Below are positions 20,081 to 28,493 of a stretch of DNA of 64,000 nt, piece after piece (position 1 is the stretch's first letter; each line of letters begins with the position of its first letter). Source of the DNA: Pseudomonas mosselii (GTDB lineage Bacteria; Pseudomonadota; Gammaproteobacteria; Pseudomonadales; Pseudomonadaceae); NCBI RefSeq assembly GCF_019823065.1, contig NZ_CP081966.1:496001-560000 (forward strand), in the 5' to 3' direction. The notes below the pieces were generated by a model. It did no database searches and was not told the origin of the DNA. It saw only the letters and a program-made list of their open reading frames with translations. The position numbers and the translations under genes were made by a program.

Positions 20081-20115
20081 AAAAACCCTTTGTTTGTCGA
20101 AAAACAAGGGGTTTT
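20081..20115 (+). terminator. Terminator after pip-dtd
   Basis: Near-perfect hairpin AAAACCCTTTGTTT - GTCGA - AAAACAAGGGGTTTT ending in a T-run, directly after dtd. Confidence 0.85.
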
Positions 20116-20338
20116 GTACGATAAATAGTTTGTTCAGCCTGATGCGTTGTAACGCGACCTGCTGGATAATCGCGCGCTGCATGAACCTGCGTTCGCAGGT
20201 TCGTTTCACTTTGACTCGAGCATTGTCAGGATCCGTTTGGGGAATCATTAGGCCCTCACGGGGTCCGAACAGTGCTCGCCAACCCGGCATTGGTCGCTGG
20301 CCGTTGGTTTCATGATCTGTTTTCGGCGAGGATTGCTC
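20116..20338 (+). promoter_or_regulatory. opgGH promoter and untranslated leader
   Basis: Region from the dtd terminator to opgG. It contains a possible -10 box (GATAAT, about 20164-20169), then a perfect hairpin GAACCTGC-GTTC-GCAGGTTC (20183-20202) and a long stretch to the GTG start. If transcription starts near 20175, the mRNA has a leader of about 160 nt with this hairpin at its 5' end. A short open frame across the leader has no supporting start signal. Confidence 0.4.
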
Positions 20339-22060
20339 GTGATTGTAAGCCCCTGTATTGCACCTAGAATCCCCGGTACCCGGCTGCGCAAGGCCATGCT
20401 GGCCGGCGTGGCGCTGGTCGGCCTGATGAGCGCGGGCCAGCTGTGGGCATTCAATCTGGACGATGTTGCAGCCAAGGCAAAGGATCTGGCCGGTCAGAAG
20501 TTCGAGGCACCGAAGAGCAACCTGCCGCCGGTGTTCCGCGACATGAAGTACGCCGACTACCAGAAGATCCGCTTCCTGCAGGAAAAGGCCGAGTGGGCCA
20601 AGGACAAGACGCCGTTCAAGCTCTCGTTCTACCACCAGGGCATGCATTTCGACACGCCGGTGACCATCAACGAGATCACCGCCAACAAGGTCAGGGAAAT
20701 CAAGTACGACCCGAGCCGCTTCGAGTTCGGTGACGTGCCGCACGACGCCGACGCCACCAAGAACCTCGGCTACGCCGGTTTCCGCGTGCTCTACCCGATC
20801 AACAAGGCCGACAAGCAAGATGAGATCATGACCCTGCTTGGCGCCAGCTATTTCCGCGTGGTCGGCAAGGGCCACCGCTACGGCCTGTCGGCCCGTGGCC
20901 TGGCCATCGACACCGCGCTGCCGTCCGGCGAGGAGTTCCCGCGCTTTCGCGAGTTCTGGATCGAAAAACCCAAGCCGAATGACAAGCACCTGGTGATCTA
21001 CGCACTGCTCGACTCGCCGCGCTCCACCGGCGCCTACAAGCTGACCCTGCGTCCGGGCGAGGATACCCTGGTCGACGTCAAGTCGCGGGTCTACCTGCGT
21101 GACAACGTCAGCCGCCTGGGCATCGCCCCGCTGACTAGCATGTACCTGTTCGGCCCCAACCAGCCGTCCAAGGTCATGAACTACCGTCCGGCCCTGCACG
21201 ATTCCGAAGGCCTGTCGATTCACGCCGGCAACGGCGAATGGCTGTGGCGTCCGCTGAACAACCCCAAACACTTGGCCGTGAGCAACTTCAGTGTCGAGAA
21301 CCCGCGTGGTTTCGGCCTGCTGCAGCGCCAGCGCGACTTCAGCGACTACGAAGACCTCGACGACGAATACGAGAAGCGCCCGAGCGCCTGGATCGAGCCG
21401 AAGGGTGACTGGGGCAAGGGCACTGTCGACCTGGTCGAGATCCCGACCGCCGACGAGACCAACGACAACATCGTGGCCTTCTGGAGTCCGGAAAAACTGC
21501 CGGAGGTAGGCAAGCCGTTCGAGTACGACTACCGCCTGCGCTGGACCATCAAGGAAGACCAGCTGCACTCGCCTGAGCTGGGCTGGGTCAAGCAGACCTT
21601 GCGTTCCACCGGCGACGTCAAGCAGTCCAACCTGATCCGTCAGCCCGATGGCACCATCGCCTTCCTGGTCGACTTCATCGGCCCGAACCTTGCCAGCCTG
21701 CCGGCCGACACCGCCGTGCGCAGTCAGGTCAGCGTTGGCGACAACGCCGAAGTGGTCGAGAACAACCTGCGTTACAACCCGGAAACCAAAGGCTGGCGCC
21801 TGACCCTGCGCCTGAAGGTGCAGGATCCGAAGAAATCCACCGAGATGCGCGCCGCGCTGCTGCGTGACGTTCCGGTCGAGCAGCCCAAGCCGGCCAAGGA
21901 TGCCAAGCAGGACAAGGCCGCGGCCAAGCACGCTCACGCCAAGGCCGAGAAGGCTGCCGAGCAACCCGCCGCCGATGCGGCATCCACCAACGGGACCCCG
22001 GCCACCACCGAGAAAGTGCTGACCGAGACCTGGAGCTATCAGTTGCCTGCCGATGAGTAA
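20339..22060 (+). CDS. opgG: Glucan biosynthesis protein G (OpgG)
   Basis: 573-aa periplasmic protein needed for osmoregulated periplasmic glucan synthesis, probably in branching or release of the beta-glucan backbone made by OpgH. A basic leader with the hydrophobic stretch [15 protein letters not shown] ends at WAFNL, a likely signal peptidase I site (A-F after LWA). The MdoG domain covers most of the rest; the C-terminal 60 residues are rich in Ala/Lys/Glu. The GTG at 20339 has GAGGA 6 nt upstream. It overlaps opgH by 8 nt. Confidence 0.95.
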   Translation: MIVSPCIAPRIPGTRLRKAMLAGVALVGLMSAGQLWAFNLDDVAAKAKDLAGQKFEAPKSNLPPVFRDMKYADYQKIRFLQEKAEWAKDKTPFKLSFYHQGMHFDTPVTINEITANKVREIKYDPSRFEFGDVPHDADATKNLGYAGFRVLYPINKADKQDEIMTLLGASYFRVVGKGHRYGLSARGLAIDTALPSGEEFPRFREFWIEKPKPNDKHLVIYALLDSPRSTGAYKLTLRPGEDTLVDVKSRVYLRDNVSRLGIAPLTSMYLFGPNQPSKVMNYRPALHDSEGLSIHAGNGEWLWRPLNNPKHLAVSNFSVENPRGFGLLQRQRDFSDYEDLDDEYEKRPSAWIEPKGDWGKGTVDLVEIPTADETNDNIVAFWSPEKLPEVGKPFEYDYRLRWTIKEDQLHSPELGWVKQTLRSTGDVKQSNLIRQPDGTIAFLVDFIGPNLASLPADTAVRSQVSVGDNAEVVENNLRYNPETKGWRLTLRLKVQDPKKSTEMRAALLRDVPVEQPKPAKDAKQDKAAAKHAHAKAEKAAEQPAADAASTNGTPATTEKVLTETWSYQLPADE

Positions 22061-24626
22061 CTCAAGCGCAAGGCCGGAATCGCTGAGCGAATACCTGGCC
22101 CACCTTCCCCTGAGCGACGAGCAGCGTGCGGAACTTGCCCGCTGCACCTCCTTCAGCGAGCTGCACCAACACCTGGCGGCCCAACCGGCCGCCGGCACCA
22201 CCGAGGCCGCCCAGGCTTCGGTGGGCGCCCGTCTTACCGTCGGCAGCGCCGCCGAACTGGAAGACGCCGAGATGCTCGGCGTCGATGCCGGTGGGCGGCT
22301 GTGCCTGAAGATCGCCCCGCCGATCAAGCGCACCAAGGTCGTGCCCGAGCCTTGGCGCACCAACATCCTGATCCGCATGTGGCGCCGCATGACCGGCCGC
22401 ACCAACGCCCCGCAGCCGCCCAAGCGCGAGCTGCCGCCGGCGCGCTGGCGCACGGTCGGTTCGATCCGCCGTTACATCCTGCTGACCCTGATGATCGGCC
22501 AGACCCTCGTCGCCGGCTGGTACATGAAGGGCATCCTGCCTTACCAGGGCTGGTCGTTCGTCGATCTCGACGAGATCCTCAACCAGCCGTTGTGGGACAC
22601 GGTGGTGCAGGTGTGGCCGTATGCGCTGCAGACCTCCATCCTGGTCCTGTTCGGCATCCTGTTCTGCTGGGTGTCGGCGGGCTTCTGGACCGCCCTGATG
22701 GGCTTCCTCGAGCTGCTCACCGGGCGTGACAAGTACAAGATTTCCGGCAGCAGCGCCGGCAACGAGCCGATCGCGCCCGAGGCGCGCACCGCGCTGGTGA
22801 TGCCGATCTGCAACGAAGACGTGCCACGGGTGTTCGCCGGCCTGCGCGCCACCTTCGAATCGGTGGCCGCCAGCGGCAACCTCGACCGCTTCGATTTCTT
22901 CGTGCTCAGCGACACCAACGACACCGATATCGCCGTCGCCGAACAACAGGCCTGGCTCGACGTGTGCCGTGAAACCAAGGGCTTCGGCCGCATCTTCTAC
23001 CGCCGCCGCCGGCGCCGGGTGAAGCGCAAGAGCGGCAACCTCGACGACTTCTGCCGTCGCTGGGGCGGCGAATACAAGTACATGGTCGTGCTCGACGCCG
23101 ACAGCGTCATGAGTGGCGAGTGCCTGAGCAGCTTGGTGCGCCTGATGGAGGCCAACCCGGACGCCGGTATCATCCAGACCGGGCCGAAAGCCTCGGGCAT
23201 GGACACCCTGTATGCGCGCATGCAGCAGTTCGCCACCCGCGTGTACGGCCCGCTGTTCACCGCCGGCCTGCACTTCTGGCAGCTGGGCGAATCGCACTAT
23301 TGGGGCCACAACGCGATCATCCGCATGAAGCCGTTCATCGAGCACTGCGCCCTGGCGCCGTTGCCGGGCAAAGGTGCGTTTGCTGGTGCGATCCTTTCCC
23401 ACGACTTCGTCGAAGCCGCGCTGATGCGCCGTGCCGGTTGGGGCGTGTGGATCGCCTATGACCTGCCGGGCAGTTACGAAGAGCTGCCGCCGAACCTGCT
23501 CGACGAGCTCAAGCGCGACCGTCGCTGGTGCCACGGCAACCTGATGAACTTCCGCCTGTTCCTGGTCAAGGGCATGCACCCGGTGCACCGCGCGGTGTTC
23601 CTCACCGGGGTGATGTCGTACCTGTCGGCGCCGCTGTGGTTCCTGTTCCTGGTGCTGTCGACGGCGCTGCTGGCGACCAACACCCTGATGGAGCCGCAGT
23701 ACTTCATCGAGCCGTTCCAGCTTTACCCGCTGTGGCCGCAGTGGCACCCGGAGAAAGCCATCGCGCTGTTCTCCACCACCATCGTGCTGCTGTTCCTGCC
23801 CAAGCTGCTCAGCGTCATCCTGATCTGGGCCAAAGGCGCCACCGAATTTGGCGGGCGCATCAAGGTCACCCTGTCGATGCTGATGGAGATGCTGTTCTCC
23901 ATGCTGCTGGCGCCGGTGCGGATGATCTTCCACACCCGCTTCGTGCTGGCCGCGTTCCTCGGCTGGGCCGCGACCTGGAACTCGCCGCAGCGTGACGACG
24001 ACTCGACTCCGTGGAGCGAGGCGGTACGTCGCCATGGTCCGCAGACCCTGCTGGGCATCGCCTGGGCTGGCCTGGTGGCCTGGCTGAACCCGAGCTTCCT
24101 GTGGTGGCTGGCGCCGATCGTCGGCTCGCTGGTGCTGTCGATCCCGGTGTCGGTAATTTCCAGCCGCACGCGCCTGGGCCTGGCGGCCAAGGACGAGAAG
24201 CTGTTCCTCATCCCCGAGGAATATGCAACGCCGCAAGAGCTGCTGGCGACCGACCAGTACACCCACGAGAACCGCTGGCACGCCCTGCATGACGGTTTCG
24301 TCCGTGCCGTGGTCGACCCGCGCCAGAACGCCCTGGCCTGTGCCATGGCCACTGCGCGTCACGGCCAGGCGGCTCCGATCGAGGCGCTGCGCGCCGAGCG
24401 CGTGGGCAAGGCACTGGAAGTCGGCCCGAAAGGCCTGGACCTGAACACCCGCCTGGCGCTGCTCAGCGATCCGGTGGCGCTATCGCGTCTGCACGAGCAG
24501 GTGTGGGCCGGGCACAACACGGCGTGGATCGATGTGTGGCGGGCGTCCATCGCCAACGATCCGCACTCGCCGCTGCTGCCGCTGCATCCGGAGAACGTGG
24601 CCCAGCCAGCCTTGGCCGGCGCCTGA
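22053..24626 (+). CDS. opgH: Glucan glucosyltransferase OpgH
   Basis: 857-aa inner-membrane family 2 glycosyltransferase that polymerises glucose from UDP-glucose for osmoregulated periplasmic glucans. A cytoplasmic N-terminus of about 140 aa is followed by two TM helices, the GT2 domain with LDADSVMSG (DxD-type) and DRRWCHGN (the (Q/R)xxRW-like motif), then a C-terminal block of TM helices. The long basic [13 protein letters not shown] segment before the DxD is typical of the family. Start overlaps opgG by 8 nt. A REP/terminator region follows. Confidence 0.96.
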   Translation: MSNSSARPESLSEYLAHLPLSDEQRAELARCTSFSELHQHLAAQPAAGTTEAAQASVGARLTVGSAAELEDAEMLGVDAGGRLCLKIAPPIKRTKVVPEPWRTNILIRMWRRMTGRTNAPQPPKRELPPARWRTVGSIRRYILLTLMIGQTLVAGWYMKGILPYQGWSFVDLDEILNQPLWDTVVQVWPYALQTSILVLFGILFCWVSAGFWTALMGFLELLTGRDKYKISGSSAGNEPIAPEARTALVMPICNEDVPRVFAGLRATFESVAASGNLDRFDFFVLSDTNDTDIAVAEQQAWLDVCRETKGFGRIFYRRRRRRVKRKSGNLDDFCRRWGGEYKYMVVLDADSVMSGECLSSLVRLMEANPDAGIIQTGPKASGMDTLYARMQQFATRVYGPLFTAGLHFWQLGESHYWGHNAIIRMKPFIEHCALAPLPGKGAFAGAILSHDFVEAALMRRAGWGVWIAYDLPGSYEELPPNLLDELKRDRRWCHGNLMNFRLFLVKGMHPVHRAVFLTGVMSYLSAPLWFLFLVLSTALLATNTLMEPQYFIEPFQLYPLWPQWHPEKAIALFSTTIVLLFLPKLLSVILIWAKGATEFGGRIKVTLSMLMEMLFSMLLAPVRMIFHTRFVLAAFLGWAATWNSPQRDDDSTPWSEAVRRHGPQTLLGIAWAGLVAWLNPSFLWWLAPIVGSLVLSIPVSVISSRTRLGLAAKDEKLFLIPEEYATPQELLATDQYTHENRWHALHDGFVRAVVDPRQNALACAMATARHGQAAPIEALRAERVGKALEVGPKGLDLNTRLALLSDPVALSRLHEQVWAGHNTAWIDVWRASIANDPHSPLLPLHPENVAQPALAGA

Positions 24627-24633
24627 CCCTTCC

Positions 24634-24746
24634 TTGGGGCCGCTTCGCGGCCCGTTCGCCGGCAAGCCGGCTCCCACAGGTGCAACACTATCCTTGTGAG
24701 AGCCGGCTTGCCGGCGATACGAGGGCAAAGCCCTCGTTCTTCGCCA
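24634..24746. repeat. REP pair with terminator-like hairpin after opgH
   Basis: Hairpin GGGGCCGCTTCGCGGCCC followed by two inverted REP copies (CGCCGGCAAGCCGGCTCCCAC and GAGAGCCGGCTTGCCGGCG) and a second small stem GAGGGC-AAA-GCCCTC. Probably ends opgGH transcription. Confidence 0.88.
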
Positions 24747-24885
24747 TCTTTTGGCCAACAAAGTCCCCCCCGGCTCTAGGTCCTGCGCCGCGCATGCGTT
24801 AGCATCCGTCCCGATATTGCGCATCGGTCTGTCGGACCGTGCTTACAAGAAAAAATCTGCGTACTTCTTGCTAGGGGACTTGGTG

Positions 24886-25686
24886 ATGATTAAGAAATAC
24901 CTGTCGCGACTGCTGGTAGGTGCGACCGCCCTGATCGCGGTGACCGCCGCCCAGGCCGGCGCCATCGACGACGCGGTCAAGCGTGGCACCCTGCGCGTGG
25001 GCATGGACCCGACCTACATGCCGTTCGAAATGACCAACAAGCGCGGTGAGATCATCGGCTTCGAGGTCGACATCCTCAAGGCCATGGCCAAGTCCATGGG
25101 CGTCAAGCTGGAGATGGTTTCCACCGCCTACGACGGCATCATCCCGGCCCTGATGACCGACAAGTTCGACTTCATCGGCAGCGGCATGACCCTGACCCAG
25201 GAACGCAACCTGCGCCTGAACTTCAGCGAACCCTTCATCGTGGTTGGCCAGACCCTGCTGATCCGCAAGGAGCTGGCGGGCGAGATCAAGTCGTACAAGG
25301 ACCTGAACAACGAGAAGTACCGCCTCACTTCCAAGCTTGGCACCACCGGCGAGATGGTCGCGAAGAAGCTGATCAGCAAGGCCAAGTACCACGGCTACGA
25401 CAACGAGCAGGAAGGGGTGATGGACGTGGTCAACGGCAAGGCCGACGCCTTCGTCTACGACTCGCCCTACAACGTAGTGGCGGTGGAGAAGGCCGGCGCC
25501 GGCAAGCTGGTGTTCCTGGAAGAGCCCTTCACCTACGAGCCGCTGGCCTTCGGCCTGAAGAAAGGCGACTACGACAGCATCAACTACATCAACAACTTCC
25601 TGCACCAGATCAAGCATGACGGGACCTACGATCGTATTCACGACAAGTGGTTCAAGAGCAAGGACTGGCTGAAGGAAATGGAATAA
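24886..25686 (+). CDS. Amino-acid ABC transporter, substrate-binding protein
   Basis: 266-aa periplasmic binding protein of family 3 (SBP_bac_3). A signal peptide ends at AAQAG (likely cut after AQA). The mature part starts AIDDAVKRGTLRVGMDPTYMPFEM and carries GFEVDILKAMAKSMG and DKFDFIGSGMTLTQER, the ligand-pocket segments for polar amino acids. Substrate is not decidable by eye. The ATG at 24886 has AGGGG about 8 nt upstream. It leads a three-gene set with the permease (79-nt gap) and the ATPase. Confidence 0.94.
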   Translation: MIKKYLSRLLVGATALIAVTAAQAGAIDDAVKRGTLRVGMDPTYMPFEMTNKRGEIIGFEVDILKAMAKSMGVKLEMVSTAYDGIIPALMTDKFDFIGSGMTLTQERNLRLNFSEPFIVVGQTLLIRKELAGEIKSYKDLNNEKYRLTSKLGTTGEMVAKKLISKAKYHGYDNEQEGVMDVVNGKADAFVYDSPYNVVAVEKAGAGKLVFLEEPFTYEPLAFGLKKGDYDSINYINNFLHQIKHDGTYDRIHDKWFKSKDWLKEME

Positions 25687-25765
25687 GGCCCGGGCCAAAA
25701 CCCCAGGCACTGACCTCGACGCGCAGGCAAGCCCTGCGCGTTTCGCTTTTACGGAAGTACCCCAC

Positions 25766-26728
25766 GTGATCAAACACAAGAAAGCACAGTGGCCCTGGCA
25801 TGGGCTGACCGCGCTGGTCCTGGTGGGCCTGGCGTTCAGCCTGTACCTGGCTACCTCGATGATTTCCTATGAGTGGCGCTGGAACCGCGTTCCGCAATAC
25901 TTCGCCTACAAGGCCGAGGAAACCCAGCGTGCCACCAACCCAGGCACGGTCGAGGAAATCGTGGTGTCCGGCGACAATGCCCGGGTCACCCTGAAGGACG
26001 AGAACGGCGACAACCAGGTCGTCGAAGTGGCCAAGGACAGCATGCTGCTGGCCCGCGGCGACGACGTCGCCGAGGGCGATGCCATCGGCGTCACCCGCCA
26101 CTGGGCCGCCGGCCCCTTGGCCTGGGGTCTGTGGACGACGCTGTGGATCTCGGTGATCTCTGGCGCCCTGGGCCTGGTGATCGGCCTGTTCGCCGGGCTG
26201 TGCCGGCTGTCGAACAACCCGACCTTGCGTGATCTTTCCACTGTCTATGTCGAGCTGGTGCGTGGCACGCCGCTGCTGGTGCAGATCTTCATCTTCTACT
26301 TCTTCATCGGTACCGTGCTCAACCTGTCCCGCGAGTTCGCCGGGGTGGCGGCGCTGGCGCTGTTCACCGGCGCCTACGTGGCCGAGATCGTCCGTGCCGG
26401 CGTGCAGTCGATCGCGAAGGGGCAGAACGAGGCGGCGCGATCGCTGGGCCTGAACGGCGCCCAGTCGATGCGTCACGTGATCCTGCCGCAGGCGTTCAAG
26501 CGCGTGCTGCCGCCGCTGGCCGGGCAGTTCATCAGCCTGGTCAAGGACACCTCGCTGGTGTCGGTGATCGCCATCACCGAGCTGACCAAGAGCGGCCGCG
26601 AGGCCATCACCACCTCGTTCTCGACCTTCGAGATCTGGTTCTGCGTGGCGGGCCTGTACCTGCTGATCAACCTGCCGCTGTCGCACATCGCCAGCCGGCT
26701 CGAGCGGAGGCTTGCGCAAAGTGATTGA
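25766..26728 (+). CDS. Amino-acid ABC transporter, permease with N-terminal insert
   Basis: 320-aa inner-membrane permease of the HisM/GlnP type. TM1 is at about residues 14-33. It is followed by an unusual charged segment of about 80 residues (35-112) rich in Glu, Asp and Val, which looks like a small beta-rich periplasmic domain. The core permease with the His/Glu/Gln/Arg opine family pattern ([15 protein letters not shown] and the EAARSLG coupling helix) follows. GTG start. Its end overlaps the ATPase gene by 8 nt. As a single permease it probably works as a homodimer. Confidence 0.93.
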   Translation: MIKHKKAQWPWHGLTALVLVGLAFSLYLATSMISYEWRWNRVPQYFAYKAEETQRATNPGTVEEIVVSGDNARVTLKDENGDNQVVEVAKDSMLLARGDDVAEGDAIGVTRHWAAGPLAWGLWTTLWISVISGALGLVIGLFAGLCRLSNNPTLRDLSTVYVELVRGTPLLVQIFIFYFFIGTVLNLSREFAGVAALALFTGAYVAEIVRAGVQSIAKGQNEAARSLGLNGAQSMRHVILPQAFKRVLPPLAGQFISLVKDTSLVSVIAITELTKSGREAITTSFSTFEIWFCVAGLYLLINLPLSHIASRLERRLAQSD

Positions 26729-27455
26729 AGTCCGTGACCTGCTGAAAGTCTTCGACACCCGGGGCCAGGTGGTGCGCGCGGTGGACAACGTCACCACCCA
26801 GGTCGCCAAGGGCGAGGTGGTGGTGGTGCTGGGGCCGTCGGGCTCGGGCAAGTCGACCTTCCTGCGCTGCCTGAACGGCCTGGAGCATTTCGACGAGGGC
26901 CATGTGTCCATCGGCGGTTTGCAGCTGGACGACCCGAAGACCGATATCAACGCCTATCGCCGAGAAGTCGGCATGGTGTTCCAGCATTTCAACCTGTTCC
27001 CGCACATGACCGTGCTGGAGAACCTGTGCCTGGCGCAGAAGGTGGTGCGCAAGCGCAACAAGGCCGAGCGCGAGGCCAAGGCCCGGGCGTTGCTGGAAAA
27101 GGTCGGTATCGCGCAGAAGGCCAACGAGTACCCGTCGCGGCTCTCCGGTGGCCAGCAGCAGCGGGTGGCCATCGCCCGGGCCCTGGCGATGGACCCGAAG
27201 GTGATGCTGTTCGACGAACCGACCTCGGCGCTCGATCCGGAAATGGTCGGGGAGGTGCTGGATGTGATGAAGACCCTTGCCCAGGAAGGCATGACCATGG
27301 TCTGCGTGACGCACGAGATGGGCTTTGCCCGGGAAGTGGCGGATCGGGTGTTGTTCTTTGACCACGGGAAGTTGCTGGAAGATTCGCCGCCGCAGGAATT
27401 CTTTGCCGCGCCGAAGGATTTGCGGGCCCAGGCGTTCTTGCGGCAAGTTTTGTGA
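26721..27455 (+). CDS. Amino-acid ABC transporter, ATP-binding protein
   Basis: 244-aa ATPase of the polar amino-acid uptake family. Walker [11 protein letters not shown]-loop MVFQHFNLF, signature LSGGQQQR, Walker B VMLFDEPT and the switch histidine in CVTHEMGFA are all intact. The GTG at 26721 is chosen because GGAGG lies 11 nt before it; a TTG at 26712 would be only 2 nt from that site. It overlaps the permease gene by 8 nt and ends the transporter operon. Confidence 0.95.
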   Translation: MIEVRDLLKVFDTRGQVVRAVDNVTTQVAKGEVVVVLGPSGSGKSTFLRCLNGLEHFDEGHVSIGGLQLDDPKTDINAYRREVGMVFQHFNLFPHMTVLENLCLAQKVVRKRNKAEREAKARALLEKVGIAQKANEYPSRLSGGQQQRVAIARALAMDPKVMLFDEPTSALDPEMVGEVLDVMKTLAQEGMTMVCVTHEMGFAREVADRVLFFDHGKLLEDSPPQEFFAAPKDLRAQAFLRQVL

Positions 27456-27507
27456 TTGTGTTTAGACCTGCGTAAACCGTGGGTGCAATGTATGTGATCA
27501 AAACTGT

Positions 27508-27542
27508 TCAGGCCTCTTGCTATATATTGGCGAGAGGCCTGA
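27508..27542. terminator. Hairpin after ABC transporter operon
   Basis: Inverted repeat TCAGGCCTCT-N15-AGAGGCCTGA about 50 nt after the ATPase stop. There is no T-run directly after it, so it may be a terminator or an mRNA 3'-end stabiliser. Confidence 0.6.
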
Positions 27543-27584
27543 CTGTCGAAATACCACCACCTTCCAATCAAAGAATGCTCATTT

Positions 27585-27650
27585 CTTGATCTTGATCTTG
27601 ATCTTGATCTTGATCTTGATCTTGATCTTGATCTTGATCTTGATCTTGCT
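27585..27650. repeat. CTTGAT hexanucleotide array
   Basis: Ten perfect head-to-tail CTTGAT units and one degenerate CTTGCT. It lies outside the left structured element by about 35 bp and mirrors the GCCAAA array on the far side. Confidence 0.97.
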
Positions 27651-27683
27651 TCTAAGTGCGCGATAGTTCAGACGCCGCTAATT

Positions 27684-27938
27684 GCGACTTCAGGAGGCCG
27701 AGCGGAGTTCTTGCGGAGGGAGGTGACGGGCATGGATGCCCGTCAAGCGCTGCGCCCCAGGATGGGGCGTTCAGCGCGGTCCTCCCGGGAGCAAGAACGG
27801 AGCGAGGGGACCCCGGAGCGAAGCGTAGGGGCCGTATGAATGGAGCCAGCGGTTTTTGCCTACTTTTGCCCAAGAGCAAAAGTAGGTCGCCGTAAAGGCG
27901 AAAAGGTGACTATGCGTCGATATCGCAAATGAATGCGC
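27684..27938 (+). repeat. Structured repeat element, left copy
   Basis: About 255 bp, the inverted counterpart of 28034-28305. It folds on paper into a three-way junction. The closing stem is GTTCTTGC+GGGAGG (27707-27723) with CCTCCC+GCAAGAAC (27781-27798). Hairpin P2 is GACGGGCAT/ATGCCCGTC (27725-27744). Hairpin P3 is GCGCTG-CGCCCC/GGGGCG-TT-CAGCGC (27747-27777). A further 11-bp hairpin, CCTACTTTTGC/GCAAAAGTAGG, lies at 27859-27886. No protein is encoded. Stems are conserved in the right copy by paired changes. Confidence 0.9.
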
Positions 27939-27962
27939 ATATAACTTTCAAAACACACTCTC

Positions 27963-28004
27963 TCAAAGTCAAAGTCAAAGTCAAAGTCAAAGTCAAAGTC
28001 AAAG
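27963..28004. repeat. TCAAAG hexanucleotide array
   Basis: Seven perfect TCAAAG units between the two inverted structured elements, close to the symmetry centre of the block. Confidence 0.97.
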
Positions 28005-28033
28005 ACGGTCGGCGTCGGTTTCTATTGTTGTAA

Positions 28034-28305
28034 GCGCATTCATTTACGATATCGACGCATAGTCACCTTTTCGCCCTTACGGCGAGTCACTTTTTGTCAA
28101 ACGCCCGGAGCGCCGGCCGGACAAAAGTAACCAAAAAACGCTGCGCTCCATTCATCCGGCCCTCCGCTGCGCTCCGGGTCCCCTCACTCCGGCCTTGCTC
28201 CCGGGAGGACCGCGCTGCAGGGCCCATCCTGGGCCCCAGCGCTTGACGGGCATCCATGCCCGTCACCTCCCTCCGCAAGGCCTGCGTTCGGCCTCCTGAA
28301 GTCGC
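28034..28305 (-). repeat. Structured repeat element, right inverted copy
   Basis: About 272 bp, in opposite orientation to 27684-27938. The same junction can be drawn (plus-strand coordinates): closing stem GGCCTTGC (28191-28198) with GCAAGGCC (28275-28282), plus GGGAGG/CCTCCC; P3 GCGCTG-CA-GGGCCC/GGGCCC-CAGCGC (28212-28242); P2 GACGGGCAT/ATGCCCGTC (28245-28264), identical to the left copy. The distal hairpin is kept with different bases and a larger loop (28086-28131). Confidence 0.9.
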
Positions 28306-28372
28306 GAAGGTACGGGCGGCGCCTGGGCTGACGCAGCTGTCGCTAGTGGGCTGTGGTGTTAATCTTCTGATC

Positions 28373-28447
28373 GCCAAAGCCAAAGCCAAAGCCAAAGCCA
28401 AAGCCAAAGCCAAAGCCAAAGCCAAAGCCAAAGCCAAAGCCAAAGCC
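28373..28447. repeat. GCCAAA hexanucleotide array
   Basis: Twelve perfect GCCAAA units plus a final GCC, outside the right structured element by about 65 bp and ending about 45 bp from the chemoreceptor stop codon. The complementary strand reads TTTGGC. Confidence 0.97.
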
Positions 28448-28493
28448 GTCGGTCTGGTTTCAGGTCCTGGCGATCTGGGCGCGCCTGCAAGGC

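Larger units (their letters stand above)
27456..28493. other. Gene-free 1-kb repeat block
   Basis: 1038 bp without a supportable gene. In order it holds a hairpin after the ABC operon, a CTTGAT array, a structured element, a TCAAAG array, an inverted copy of that element and a GCCAAA array. Open frames here encode only Ala-Lys or Ala-Leu dipeptide runs or cross the inverted repeats, and have no ribosome binding sites. Details are given in the separate entries. Confidence 0.9.

Noticed and set aside
20094-20315. 73-codon frame in the opgG leader
   Set aside because: Needs a non-ATG start inside the dtd terminator and has no ribosome binding site; more likely untranslated leader.
20078-24362. 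Minus-strand frames of about 790 and 766 codons opposite opgG and opgH
   Set aside because: Antisense shadows of two well-recognised genes; no motifs.
27652-27895. Short frames on both strands across the left structured element
   Set aside because: They cross the stems of the inverted repeat, lack ribosome binding sites and resemble no known protein.
27585-28447. CRISPR array
   Set aside because: Repeats are contiguous hexamers without spacers, and there are no cas genes.
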